Assembly: GCA_046316495.1 (NCBI GenBank) | Contig: JBKDAM010000045.1 | Span: 62,001 to 126,000 of the forward strand | DNA: 64,000 bases | From: M3007 sp046316495 | GTDB lineage: Bacteria; Bacteroidota; Bacteroidia; Chitinophagales; Saprospiraceae | Reading direction: 5' to 3' | Shown here: positions 53,047-61,633 of the stretch, piece by piece | Layout: every line of letters begins with the position of its first letter | How positions within the stretch are numbered: position 1 is the first letter of the stretch | Translations under genes and position numbers: made by a program | Notes under the pieces: generated by a model | Database searches by the model: none | What the model saw: only the letters and a program-made list of their open reading frames with translations | What the model was told of the DNA's origin: nothing

Positions 53047-53191
53047 AAAAATTTAAAGAATACAGAAATACTTGTTTTGCCTACGATTAGGGATTAAAAA
53101 AGGGTAAGGTAATGCATTCCCTAAACAAAAAAGCCCCTCTTTTCTATGGCCAGCGGTGATAAATGTCACCGGAACTTTACGCTATTTGAAC

Positions 53192-53199
53192 CAACTTTG
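53192..53199 (+). promoter_or_regulatory. -7 element (CAACTTTG, one mismatch) of the SQR-like gene
   Basis: It differs from TAnnTTTG only in the first base and lies 26 nt before the ATG at 53226. A second TTTG lies about 8 nt upstream. Confidence 0.4.
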
Positions 53200-53225
53200 T
53201 TCCATCTAAAACTAAAACACTAACC

Positions 53226-54413
53226 ATGAGTAAGATTGTCATTGTAGGTGGGGGAAATGCAGGTATTTCTACTGCTTCCAAGCTCCTGCTGAAAAACCGC
53301 CAACTGGATATTACGATCATCGACCCAGCCGAAAAACACTATTACCAGCCCGCCTGGACCTTGGTGGGAAGCGGTGTTTTTGATCTCGCCGACACCGAGC
53401 GCAACCAAAAAGACGTAATGCCCAAAGGCGTCCACTGGATCCAACAGCGGGTTGATCGGTTAGAACCTGATCAAAATCAAGTTATTTTGGACAATGGAAC
53501 GGCAGTTTCCTACGATTACCTGATAGTAGCCGCTGGCATTCAGCTAAACTGGAACGAGGTGAAAGGCCTAAAAGAAACCTTGGGTAAAAATGGGGTCTGC
53601 TCCAATTACAGCTTCGAACACGCGCCCTACACCTTCGAATGCATCCGCAACCTGAAGGCTGGAAATGCCATTTTCCACAACCCCCACACCCCAGTAAAGT
53701 GCGGTGGCGCCCCTCACAAAATTATGTACATGGCCGCCGATTACTTCCGCAAACACGGGGTGCTCAACAAGATAAACATCCAATACTGGAGCGGTGGAAC
53801 CCGTTTGTTTTCGATTCCTGACTACGAAAAAACCCTTTTGGAAGTCTGTAAACGCGGTAATATTGACTTGCATTTTTACCAAAAACTGGAAGAAGTGGAT
53901 GGCCCCGGCAAACGCGCCAAATTCGTTGGCTTTGGCCCCGATAACAAAGAGGTAGAAACCTGGGTACATTTTGATATGATCCACGTGACACCTCCGCAGA
54001 GCGCTCCCGACTTCATCCGTCAAAGTCCGCTGGCCAATTCTGGGGGCTGGGTGGACGTAGATAAGCACAGCCTCCAGCATGTCCGCTACCCCAACGTCTT
54101 TTCTTTGGGCGATTCCGCTGGATTACCCACCAGCAAAACCGGTGCCGCCATCCGGAAGCAGGCCCCTGTATTGGTGGAAAACCTTCTCGCTGCCATGAAA
54201 GGCACCGCCTTGACGGCTTCCTATGATGGGTACACCTCCTGCCCGGTGTTAACTGGGTACGGAAAACTGATGTTGGCCGAGTTTGACTACAACAACCAAC
54301 GCAAGGAAACCTTCCCCTTCGACCAAAGCAAAGAGCGCTGGTCGATGTACGCCCTCAAGCGCTACGTACTTCCCTGGTTGTATTGGGCCAAGATCCTTCC
54401 TGGCACCGCCTAA
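53226..54413 (+). CDS. Sulfide:quinone oxidoreductase-like flavoprotein
   Basis: The protein has 395 residues. The FAD site is VIVGGGNAGISTASKLLL. The following strand ends with PAEKHYYQPAWTLVGSGVFD, the SQR/FCSD signature. The catalytic region PHTPVKCGGAPHKIMYMAAD holds one redox Cys, with further Cys in NGVCSNYSF and SCPVLTG. The C-terminus (FDQSKERWSMYALKRYVLPW, LYWAKILPG) is a membrane-binding amphipathic end. It passes sulfide electrons to quinone. No sulfur-transferase is adjacent. The gene ends at a strong terminator. Confidence 0.9.
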   Translation: MSKIVIVGGGNAGISTASKLLLKNRQLDITIIDPAEKHYYQPAWTLVGSGVFDLADTERNQKDVMPKGVHWIQQRVDRLEPDQNQVILDNGTAVSYDYLIVAAGIQLNWNEVKGLKETLGKNGVCSNYSFEHAPYTFECIRNLKAGNAIFHNPHTPVKCGGAPHKIMYMAADYFRKHGVLNKINIQYWSGGTRLFSIPDYEKTLLEVCKRGNIDLHFYQKLEEVDGPGKRAKFVGFGPDNKEVETWVHFDMIHVTPPQSAPDFIRQSPLANSGGWVDVDKHSLQHVRYPNVFSLGDSAGLPTSKTGAAIRKQAPVLVENLLAAMKGTALTASYDGYTSCPVLTGYGKLMLAEFDYNNQRKETFPFDQSKERWSMYALKRYVLPWLYWAKILPGTA

Positions 54414-54423
54414 AACGTAAAAA

Positions 54424-54463
54424 ATCCCGAATGTTGATCTGATCAAGATTCGGGATTTTTTTT
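54424..54463 (+). terminator. Terminator after the SQR-like gene
   Basis: AATCCCGAAT and ATTCGGGATT form a perfect 10-bp stem around a loop holding TGATCTGATCA, followed by T8. Confidence 0.9.
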
Positions 54464-54510
54464 GGTGGATGCGATGGCCACAAAACAACGCACAGAACAG
54501 GAAGGAGGGG

Positions 54511-55100
54511 AGGTTAGCCTACCGCTGTTAAATTAAGGAAATCAATTGTCCGATGAGGCTCTTTGCCCGTACAAACAATCGTTCAATTTAAGGTGGGCTT
54601 TGTGGTGATTTTTGTGACTGTCGTTTATTTCACATGGGCTATTGAGATGGCACGGCCACGCCCCTTGGGTGGGGCTATTGCCGGGTGTTTTGTGGATGAT
54701 CTGCATGAGGGTAGGAGCTGGGGTGGAGGGACACTCTATTTTGCCAATTTTGGGGCACCCCATTTCAGTTGACCATTCATATTGTCGTAACTTTAAACTA
54801 CTAAAATAGCTGTTAATCAAGGGACACCTCTCGACAGATACACCAACTCCTAGTTAACCGTAAATCGAAAAGGGGCTTTAGCCCTGCAATCTCAATAGCC
54901 CCAAGCGACCCACCAATCAGGAAGGGGCTTTAGCCCTGTTATCTATAAACCCAAGGCGGTGCAATAATCAACAGGGGCAAAGCCCTGTGAGTCTATCAAT
55001 AGTCAGCATTTCCATCACAAAACGCATCTTTAAAAGGAACGATTGTTTTGACAGCTCACTGGGCAATTCATTTCCTTAACTTAACGGCGGTAGGTTACGC
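54511..55100. mobile_element. 590-bp gene-poor segment bounded by imperfect ~75-bp inverted repeats
   Basis: The left end (from 54514, AGCCTACCGCTGTTAA then TTAAGGAAAT, CAATTG, and ACAATCGTTC near 54574) reappears inverted on the right, from about 55100 down to 55030, with mismatches and a 7-nt gap. Each copy read outward encodes a short tail ending FLNLTAVG followed by a stop, and a third, more decayed copy (FLNLSEVG) is at 55220-55251. These look like remnants of a repeated coding element. The internal segment has no convincing gene; I saw no transposase. The family is unknown to me. Confidence 0.5.
54871..54987. repeat. Three degenerate ~51-bp tandem units with a palindromic core
   Basis: AGGGGCTTTAGCCCTG begins at 54871 and again at 54923, and the variant AGGGGCAAAGCCCTG begins at 54973. 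Each core is a small palindrome (GGGCT-TT-AGCCC). The sequence between cores is also related (ATCT, then CCC-A, then AATCA), so this is a tandem repeat and not a CRISPR. It may fold into hairpins as RNA. Confidence 0.65.
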
Positions 55101-55276
55101 CCTGTAATTTAAGTGCAGCGTTTGGGATTAATGAACTCATCCAACTTTTGTTCCTGGATTAATTCCACCCAAAAAAGGTACAATTGATAAGGCCGACCAC
55201 GACCCTTCTTGGTACAAGATTTCCTTAACCTTTCTGAGGTAGGCTAAGAATGGTATTTTTTTTCGGAAAAAAAGAC

Positions 55277-56011
55277 TCAATAAACAGCCTTGGGACCGAT
55301 TACCTTCGCCCCATGCCGTTCAAAAATAGCTTTCCAGAGACTGCAGGCATACCGGACCCGGTCATCGTTTTGTGTAGTTCGATGGTTTACCAAATGGATT
55401 TCCACATCTTTCAAATCCGGTAGCACCAATTTAAACCGCTTGATGAGTTGCAGTTCAAAGGAATCTGCCTCCAGGTTTTTTTGAGCGTACAGGCTGGTGC
55501 CCCGATCCCCATTGTTTTCCAGCATATCCGAATAGATCACCACTTGGGTTTTCCCCTGGCCTTGCTGCCCTTCCGTCAGCTCTGTTAGTTCCTGGCAGAG
55601 CGGTTCGTAGAGGCAGGTTTTTTGGAAACCCGTAGGCATGCTATCCAATTGAAAACCTTTGAGCCCCTTCAGGAAATTTTGGTAATCTTTGGGGAGGATA
55701 CCATTGGGATCCACCTCATCTGGAAGTGCCGGAAAGCCCATTTTCAGCAGCGGCTTATTTTGGCAATTATCGCGCACCTGCACCACTTTTAGTCGGCCGC
55801 CCAGACAAGGCTCGCAGGGGAAAAAGCCTCGTAGTTCCTTCTTAACGAGTTGAGTAGCATCTGAGCGAATCGCTTCGAATACCCTTGGGTCGGTTTGGTC
55901 CAGAAAGATAAGGAGTCGGTTTTCGCGGGGATTTGCGCAATCCTTGCAGGAACAATTGATTAAGGCCAGCAAGAGTATAATAAAATAAAGGAATCGTTTT
56001 TTCCAGTTCAT
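55277..56011 (-). CDS. VWA-like lipoprotein
   Basis: The protein has 244 residues. The signal has a lipobox (LLALINC, Cys20) and a Cys-rich start (SCKDC). The mature part resembles a von Willebrand A fold: the first strand ends LLIFLDQTDPRVFEAIRS (in place of DxSxS), another strand carries VVIYSDMLENNGDRGT, and a late strand carries VEIHLVNHRTTQNDDRVRYA. The metal site is incomplete, so function as a true MIDAS is doubtful. Four cysteines (PCEPC and others) suggest disulfides. It is in the same orientation as the metacaspase and SUMF1 genes upstream (56521-59247), but 509 nt away. Confidence 0.7.
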   Translation of the reverse strand: MNWKKRFLYFIILLLALINCSCKDCANPRENRLLIFLDQTDPRVFEAIRSDATQLVKKELRGFFPCEPCLGGRLKVVQVRDNCQNKPLLKMGFPALPDEVDPNGILPKDYQNFLKGLKGFQLDSMPTGFQKTCLYEPLCQELTELTEGQQGQGKTQVVIYSDMLENNGDRGTSLYAQKNLEADSFELQLIKRFKLVLPDLKDVEIHLVNHRTTQNDDRVRYACSLWKAIFERHGAKVIGPKAVY

Positions 56012-56177
56012 TTGACAGTTCTAGTCCAATTTTAATTCTAATCAACGGGTGTAGGTGGAAAGTCCTTTTCAAGAGCCCAAAGGAAGCTATTGGCACTTGG
56101 CAAGGCTCTTAGCCCTCTTCGCTAATCAAAAGGTTTGAAAGGGAGAAGCGTTTCAACAAGCTCTACCTTTTAATGAA

Positions 56178-56215
56178 TCTGGTCCGGCAAAAGCTCCTTT
56201 GCTGGCCGGACCAGA
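56178..56215. other. Intergenic hairpin between the metacaspase and VWA genes
   Basis: TCTGGTCCGGC and GCCGGACCAGA form a perfect 11-bp stem around a loop that itself pairs (CAAA with TTTG). No T tract follows. Otherwise 56012-56520 has no gene I can support; a GGGGC/GCCCC pair lies near 56353-56376. Confidence 0.5.
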
Positions 56216-56520
56216 ACTGCCGAATGGGGCAGAGGGTGGCACCCATCGGCAAGGACAGGTGACCCGGGGATAATGTTTCAAATCGTCTTTCTAAAAGGGG
56301 CAACAAGTGGATTAGAGATTGTTTTGGTATGACAACAAAAGGCCGAATCTTGGGGCGAAGCCTGCCCCAATTCGGGCAAGCTCCCGCAAACCTAAACCAA
56401 GCCTTTTTATTATTTTCAACTAATTAGTAATTGACCACTCCCATTTAGTAACTGGCGGTTTGGCTGAGTAATTGGATTTACCCAAAAGTTCATTTTACTG
56501 TATTTCTCTAGGAATACATC

Positions 56521-58155
56521 TCAATAACTTCGAGCTAACCTAAAGCCCAAATACCCTGCGCTTAGTGAGCTGGCGAATCTGCGGCGGTTAGTTGTGCGAC
56601 AACGAGAGGCATTATCTCCCCAAGAACCTCCTCGAAACACACGATAAAATCCTGAGGTAGGCCCCACTGGTTGAGACTGTTCTTCCACCTTGTAATCACC
56701 ATACCAATCCGAACACCACTCACCCACATTTCCTGTTAAATCATATAAACCAAGCTCATTTGGTTTTTTTCTTCTTACCGGCTTGGTTCCTCCTCCTGAA
56801 TTCTCCTTGTACCAACCAATTTCCTCCAATAAGTTCCCTCCTGCATATCGAAACCTATGACTCTGCCTCCCTCCAAGCGCGGCAAATTCCCACTCAGCTT
56901 CGGTGGGAAGCCGATATTGGACTCCCGTGCGATTACTCAACCAGTTTGTGTAAGCCACAGCATCATCCCAACTCACGTAATAAACTGGATGCTCCTCGTA
57001 TTTTCCCTCGATACTTTCATTAATGGCCGAGTTGCTGCGCCAATTAGCTCTTGACCTTCGTTTTTCTGCATCCGTTCGATAACCGGTTTCATCAACAAAT
57101 CGCTTGAACTGCCCCACGGTCACCTCCGTTTCCCCCAAAAAATAATCTTCAAGAGAAACTTGATGAGAGGGCCGCTCGTCTCGTGCACATTCCCTTTGTT
57201 TCTTGGAACAGCCCATCTGAAAAATACCACCTTCAACCAAAATCATCCTACCCGCCAAAGTGTCTGAATAACTAGTGATCTGGTTTTGCAACGTCGAGGG
57301 TGTTTGCGACACCTCCATCCCAGATTGTCCTGGTGTTAATATCAGTTGACCGCGAAGACTACTTGACAGATAAGGGACCTGCTCAACCCCATACACCTGC
57401 ACAGCATCTTGCGTCGCAGCAGCAGTCTTAGTAAACACCTGAAAAATATCTAAACCGGGCTCCTTTAAAAAACGGGCTAACGCGGTTGTGTACGGGCTAT
57501 TTGGCCCATCACCATCCCAAGCCTTCTTACCAGGTGCCGTCGCATACGCCACAAGCGAGCCTTTGGGCGCAGTCAGCGCAGCCAAACCAGCTCCCATACT
57601 TTTACTCCAACCTTTCGGCAACGGATTGTCTCGGCAAGCATCTAAAACGAGTAATTTAGTAACAGCTCCAGCTGCGTCCATACCGTCGAGAATCCTCGCA
57701 GCGTCCAAACTACAGTACTTAATATCTGACTGACTGTTGGGCTTACCATCCACCGGCAACAAATAATTGGATCCGTTCACCTCCAACCCATGCCCGGAAT
57801 AATAGCACAGCGCCAGTTCATATCCCCCACTCTCAATTTGCTCTGTGAACTTAGTCAGACTTTGCTCCATCACCTGCAAACTAGCATCTATTACTAAAAT
57901 TACATCAAAGTTTAATTGACAAAGTGTCTGCTCCATTAGTACTGCATCATTCATTGGGTTTTTTAAGCGTGCTCCATGTGCGTACATTGAATTACCTATG
58001 ACCAAGGCTATTCGCTTTCCGGGAATGGGTGAGGCCGGTTGGCCTGGCTGCAATCCTTTTCCAACTTGGGCGTTTGAAACAATGACCAACACCAAGCTAA
58101 TAACGACCAATACTCTTTTTTTTAATACCATCCGGAAAATGTTAGTTGTTATCAT
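56521..58155 (-). CDS. Secreted metacaspase-SUMF1 fusion protein
   Basis: The protein has 544 residues. After a signal peptide (residues 1-30) comes a caspase-fold (C14) domain at about 46-265. It starts GKRIALVIGNSMYAHGARLK and has the catalytic His122 in CYYSGHGLEVNG and Cys174 in LLVLDACRDNPLP. A linker leads to a formylglycine-generating-enzyme-like (SUMF1/FGE) domain at about 305-543 (MILVEGGIFQMGCSKKQREC, VSWDDAVAYTNWLS, YRLPTEAEWEFAALGGR, LYDLTGNVGEWCSDWYGDY). In the SUMF1 part the two active Cys of true FGE are not evident, so it is probably a binding domain. Such fusions occur in filamentous bacteria. Confidence 0.9.
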   Translation of the reverse strand: MITTNIFRMVLKKRVLVVISLVLVIVSNAQVGKGLQPGQPASPIPGKRIALVIGNSMYAHGARLKNPMNDAVLMEQTLCQLNFDVILVIDASLQVMEQSLTKFTEQIESGGYELALCYYSGHGLEVNGSNYLLPVDGKPNSQSDIKYCSLDAARILDGMDAAGAVTKLLVLDACRDNPLPKGWSKSMGAGLAALTAPKGSLVAYATAPGKKAWDGDGPNSPYTTALARFLKEPGLDIFQVFTKTAAATQDAVQVYGVEQVPYLSSSLRGQLILTPGQSGMEVSQTPSTLQNQITSYSDTLAGRMILVEGGIFQMGCSKKQRECARDERPSHQVSLEDYFLGETEVTVGQFKRFVDETGYRTDAEKRRSRANWRSNSAINESIEGKYEEHPVYYVSWDDAVAYTNWLSNRTGVQYRLPTEAEWEFAALGGRQSHRFRYAGGNLLEEIGWYKENSGGGTKPVRRKKPNELGLYDLTGNVGEWCSDWYGDYKVEEQSQPVGPTSGFYRVFRGGSWGDNASRCRTTNRRRFASSLSAGYLGFRLARSY

Positions 58156-58203
58156 AGGTAAACCTTCTCATGGCTCCAAAGAACCGCCACCAGCAAACGC
58201 AAC

Positions 58204-58211
58204 CAAAGGTA
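58204..58211 (-). promoter_or_regulatory. -7 element (TACCTTTG) of the metacaspase gene
   Basis: This perfect minus-strand TAnnTTTG match is 48 nt before the ATG at 58155. Confidence 0.6.
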
Positions 58212-58350
58212 CTCTACTACTTGTATTGGAAAGCAACAAAATGGTTCAATTAAGTGTGCCCCCCCTCAAATGGAAATATTCAATTTATCAAGGCATCTCA
58301 ATACCAGCTCAACAATCTGGTCAACTTACCAATGGCTCAGCACCACCTTA

Positions 58351-59247
58351 TCATTCACCTGTCTGCCCCAACCGAACCACCCGGAAACCCCGGTTGTTGC
58401 TCCGGGAGGTAGGCGGTGCATGTATCCGACTGCTTACCCTCGAACGGGTAGCCTCCCGATTCCAGGCACCCCCGCGCAAGACCCGGGAGGGACTCCTTTC
58501 TGGCCCCAGCTCCTGCACACGACCCGCTTCGTGGTAGGACCCGTATTCATCCAAACACCACTCCTGCACATTCCCACTCATATCATAAAGCCCTAGTTCA
58601 TTCGGCAATTTAGTCTGGACAGGATGTACCAGACCTCCTGCATTGTCCCAATGCCAGGCGACAGAATCCGCCTCCTGGCTACCAGCGTACAGGTTCCCAT
58701 TGCTGAGGATACCTCCCCGGGCAGCATACTCCCACTCGGCCTCCGTCGGAAGTCGGTACACCCAACCGGTCTTCTCCGTCAGCCAGGCCGTATAAGCGCA
58801 GGCATCCTCCCAGCTAAGGTGCAAAACCGGAAAATTGCCCTCTTCCGCCGCTCGTTCCTGGCCCCGTTCATCCATGCGCCAATGCACGCCCTGTCGGTAC
58901 ACCAATTCTGTTCCCCGTCGAATAAAACTCCCGGTTCCCCGTTCTGCATCGGTTCGATAGCCAGTGGCTTGTACGAAGGCACTGAATTGAGCGACCGTCA
59001 CTTCTGTCGCCCCCATGAAAAAATCACCCACTTCCACGGTATGCACCGGCCGCTCGTGGCCGGTGCAATTCTGCTGCTCCGAGGTGCAACCCATTTGGAA
59101 TCGTCCGCCTTTTACCCAAATCAGGGCTGGAAAAGCATCCCGGGCGCTATCAGCCGGAGGTTGAGCTTCTAGTTGGCCAGGATCGTTCAAAACGAGGGCA
59201 AGCACCAACACCCAGCCCCCGCTTTTGAATAGGGTCGTAGTTCGCAT
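58351..59247 (-). CDS. SUMF1/FGE-like secreted protein
   Basis: The protein has 298 residues from the ATG at 59247. A signal peptide (MRTTTLFKSGGWVLVLALVL...) is followed by a single SUMF1 domain: FPALIWVKGGRFQMGCTSEQ, LHLSWEDACAYTAWLTEKTG, VYRLPTEAEWEYAARGGILS, LYDMSGNVQEWCLDEYGSYH and the C-terminal NRGFRVVRLG. It is a close paralogue of the C-terminal domain of the metacaspase gene downstream and probably arose by duplication of that module. It probably binds or modifies an envelope ligand, not confirmed. The ATG at 59301 is excluded by the -7 element at 59279-59286. Confidence 0.9.
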   Translation of the reverse strand: MRTTTLFKSGGWVLVLALVLNDPGQLEAQPPADSARDAFPALIWVKGGRFQMGCTSEQQNCTGHERPVHTVEVGDFFMGATEVTVAQFSAFVQATGYRTDAERGTGSFIRRGTELVYRQGVHWRMDERGQERAAEEGNFPVLHLSWEDACAYTAWLTEKTGWVYRLPTEAEWEYAARGGILSNGNLYAGSQEADSVAWHWDNAGGLVHPVQTKLPNELGLYDMSGNVQEWCLDEYGSYHEAGRVQELGPERSPSRVLRGGAWNREATRSRVSSRIHAPPTSRSNNRGFRVVRLGQTGE

Positions 59248-59278
59248 GAACACTGATTTTTTTACGAAAAATGAACGA

Positions 59279-59286
59279 CAAAGGTA
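59279..59286 (-). promoter_or_regulatory. -7 element (TACCTTTG) of the SUMF1 gene
   Basis: This perfect minus-strand TAnnTTTG match is 31 nt before the ATG at 59247. Confidence 0.6.
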
Positions 59287-59421
59287 CGCGCCAACCGCCA
59301 CGATCTTTTTATCTTCCTACCCCCTGGGAGCCAAATTTTCAGAAATGGCCCCTTTTTCAATTTCCTTTTTTAAGCGTTTTTCAAATATATTTTTAAAATT
59401 AATAAAAAAACACCCCATTTT

Positions 59422-59464
59422 TTATTTTCACAAAAAATTGAATATTAGTTTTTTGTGAAAATAA
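59422..59464. repeat. Perfect 16-bp AT-rich inverted repeat in a divergent intergenic region
   Basis: TTATTTTCACAAAAAA at 59422-59437 pairs exactly with TTTTTTGTGAAAATAA at 59449-59464 around an 11-nt loop. It lies between two promoters that point away from it, so it is not a terminator for a known gene. It may be an operator or a terminator for an unannotated transcript. Confidence 0.7.
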
Positions 59465-59621
59465 CACCCAAAAAACACCTCTTTTTCCCAAAAAAAAGAA
59501 TCAAAATTTGTCCGGTAAAGGCTAGGAGGTCCCCCGACCTTTGCAGCCAGAAAGCAGTGGACAGCCTCCAATCGCTTTTCTATCATACCATCTCTTTTAT
59601 CTTTACTCGATCTGGTCTCTT

Positions 59622-59655
59622 GCTTTCCACCGGCCCTCTGGGTCCGGTGGAAAGC
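59622..59655. other. GC-rich hairpin upstream of the lipoprotein promoter
   Basis: GCTTTCCACCGG and CCGGTGGAAAGC form a perfect 12-bp stem around 10 nt, 54 nt before the TACCTTTG element at 59710. It lies in the 490-nt gap between divergent genes and could end a small RNA transcribed from about 59545. Confidence 0.55.
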
Positions 59656-59709
59656 GCATTTTACCCAATCCCGTTCCACGACCTGCACGTTCCTCTCACA
59701 AAAAAGCCC

Positions 59710-59717
59710 TACCTTTG
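59710..59717 (+). promoter_or_regulatory. -7 element (TACCTTTG) of the lipoprotein gene
   Basis: This perfect TAnnTTTG match is 20 nt before the ATG at 59738. Confidence 0.65.
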
Positions 59718-59737
59718 CCGATCTAATCTACTATTAC

Positions 59738-60352
59738 ATGTATAAACGATTTTTTTCACTCGCTCTATCTGTTAGCCTGCTAGCGGCTTGCCAATCCGAC
59801 CCCGCAGCCAATACCAGCTCCACACCCGATCCCAACCAGCCGGTCATCGACTCCGCCACTGGACAAGCCATTCGCCTCCCCAATAAATGGAAAGGAGAAG
59901 CAGCCTGCGATCTTCTGACCGACCAAGAGTTTTATGGTCTGTTCAAGGTAGAAGAAAAAAGGGATGTGGCCAATCGCCGCACCTTGCCCAACGCCAACTA
60001 CTGCCTGCGCACCTGGAAAAAGCCCGACTGGAGGGAACGCGAGGTCCTGGAAACTAAAAATCCAAAAATCGCCACGAACCCGGAAAGCATGCTTGCCATC
60101 GAAGTCCTGGACTTTGGCACGCCCATCGTCGCCCAAACCCAATTTGAAAGCATCCAAACAAACGCTGTAAAAGGCTACCGCACACCGGTGCCCAACCTCG
60201 GCGAAGGCGCCCTTTGGAGCACCGAAAATAGCATGCTCCTGTTCAAAAAAGGGCACCTGTGCATCCAAATTAAACTCGACCATGCCGATTCAGTAGACGA
60301 GAACCTGCCGCTGGCCGTCGAAATCGCCAAACTGGCCCTGCAGAAAATGTAA
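59738..60352 (+). CDS. Uncharacterised lipoprotein
   Basis: The protein has 204 residues of no family I recognise. The lipobox is SLLAAC (Cys18). A Pro/Asn/Ser-rich stalk follows, then a compact domain with three Cys: GEAACDLLTDQEFYGLF, NANYCLRTWKKPDW and HLCIQIKLDHADSV. The C-terminal pattern (VPNLGEGALWSTENSMLLFK, then ENLPLAVEIAKLALQKM) resembles small DUF3558-like periplasmic binding proteins, but the link is weak. It stands 87 nt upstream of the M14 peptidase gene, on the same strand. Confidence 0.75.
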   Translation: MYKRFFSLALSVSLLAACQSDPAANTSSTPDPNQPVIDSATGQAIRLPNKWKGEAACDLLTDQEFYGLFKVEEKRDVANRRTLPNANYCLRTWKKPDWREREVLETKNPKIATNPESMLAIEVLDFGTPIVAQTQFESIQTNAVKGYRTPVPNLGEGALWSTENSMLLFKKGHLCIQIKLDHADSVDENLPLAVEIAKLALQKM

Positions 60353-60439
60353 ATACCCCGGCAACGGAACCAACCCTATCAACAGAAATATCTGTCCCCC
60401 GTTGCAGCAGTTTCTCCCGGCATGGTGTATACTTGCCGA

Positions 60440-61633
60440 ATGAAACACATTCCATTTCTCTTTCTGGTCTTTTTTCTAACAACTGCTCCTGGCTACCTAC
60501 CTGCCCAGGAGCAGTTGTCGTTATCGTACTTTCTGCCCGCCGGCAGTTATGACCCCAAGGTGCCCACCCCCGCCCAATTCCTGGGCGAGGAGCTCGGCTC
60601 GAGGCACCTGAGCCACGACCAACTCCTGGCCTACATGCGGCAGCTGGCCAGTACCAGTCCACGGATTCAACTCCAGGAATACGGGCGCAGCCATGAAAAC
60701 CGACCGCTGGTCTGCCTGCGGATAGCAGGGCCTACCCTTCAACCCCAACTAGAGGCCCTCAAAGCCCGAAGAAGGGCCCTCATTGAAGGAAACTCCTCAG
60801 CTCCGGCCGACTTGGAGCGGATGCCCGGCGTCCTTTACATGGGCTATTCCATCCACGGCAATGAAGCTTCCGGCTGCCATGCCGCCGTCGCGGTCGCTTA
60901 TTGGCTAGCCGCCGCACAAGGCCCCGCTATCGACGCCCTCCTGGAAAACAATGTGGTCCTCCTCGACCCCTGCTTTAATCCCGACGGATTGCAGCGTTTC
61001 TCCAGCTGGGTCAATAGCCGACGCAGCCAGACCAGCAGGACCGATCCTGCCGACGATGAATTCAACGAACATTGGCCCGGTGGACGGTACAACCACTATT
61101 GGTTTGACCTCAACCGCGACTGGCTGGTGCTGCAGCAACCCGAATCGGAGGGAAGGGTTCGCCTATTTCAGGAATGGCTCCCCAATATCCTCACCGATCA
61201 CCATGAAATGGGCAGTAACAGCACCTTTTTCTTCCAGCCTGGGGTGCCTACCCGAGTTAACCCCATCACACCCGCCCGCAACCAAGAGCTGACGGCCGAA
61301 ATTGCCCGTTTCCATGCCAACGCCCTTTCTGAAAAAGGAATCCTCTTCTACTCAGGGGAAAATTTTGATGATTTCTATTACGGAAAAGGCTCGACCTATC
61401 CGGATGCCAATGGCAGCATCGGCATCCTCTTTGAACAAGCCTCCAGCCGAGGCAGCGCACAAGAAACCAGCAATGGAATCCTCACCTTCGCCTACAGCAT
61501 CCGGAACCAGGTAATCACCTCCTTCAGCTCCCTGAAAGCCCTGGAAACCAAACGGACAGAGCTCAATCAATACCTGTTGGACTTTTACCAAACTGCGCGA
61601 AAAGAAGCCGAAAAAAACCCTGTAAAAGGATAA
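60440..61633 (+). CDS. M14 zinc carboxypeptidase, N-terminal part before an in-frame TAA
   Basis: The 397-residue ORF from the ATG at 60440 holds a signal peptide (MKHIPFLFLVFFLTTAPGYL) and a full M14 catalytic domain. The zinc ligands are His and Glu in YSIHGNEASGCH and His in the LTDHHEMGSNSTFFFQPG region. The catalytic Glu is expected in GILFEQASSRG, and the substrate part is WFDLNRDWLV. The TAA at 61631-61633 falls between KNPVKG and LIQAKGKD, exactly where relatives have a continuing Tyr (GYL). The same frame then stays open to 62986. A truncated enzyme with an intact catalytic domain could still be made. Confidence 0.85.
   Translation: MKHIPFLFLVFFLTTAPGYLPAQEQLSLSYFLPAGSYDPKVPTPAQFLGEELGSRHLSHDQLLAYMRQLASTSPRIQLQEYGRSHENRPLVCLRIAGPTLQPQLEALKARRRALIEGNSSAPADLERMPGVLYMGYSIHGNEASGCHAAVAVAYWLAAAQGPAIDALLENNVVLLDPCFNPDGLQRFSSWVNSRRSQTSRTDPADDEFNEHWPGGRYNHYWFDLNRDWLVLQQPESEGRVRLFQEWLPNILTDHHEMGSNSTFFFQPGVPTRVNPITPARNQELTAEIARFHANALSEKGILFYSGENFDDFYYGKGSTYPDANGSIGILFEQASSRGSAQETSNGILTFAYSIRNQVITSFSSLKALETKRTELNQYLLDFYQTARKEAEKNPVKG

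Noticed and set aside
54542..54820. ORFs on both strands between the inverted repeats (92 and 69 residues)
   Set aside because: Low complexity of codons, no domain, both strands open; they come from the decayed repeat element.
54871..54987. Possible CRISPR array (three repeats at about 51-bp spacing)
   Set aside because: The sequence between cores is itself related, repeats are only 15-16 bp and palindromic, and no cas gene is near.
59428..59688. 86-residue leftward ORF in the gap before the lipoprotein gene
   Set aside because: It runs through both hairpins and the AT-rich palindrome; no start signal or domain.
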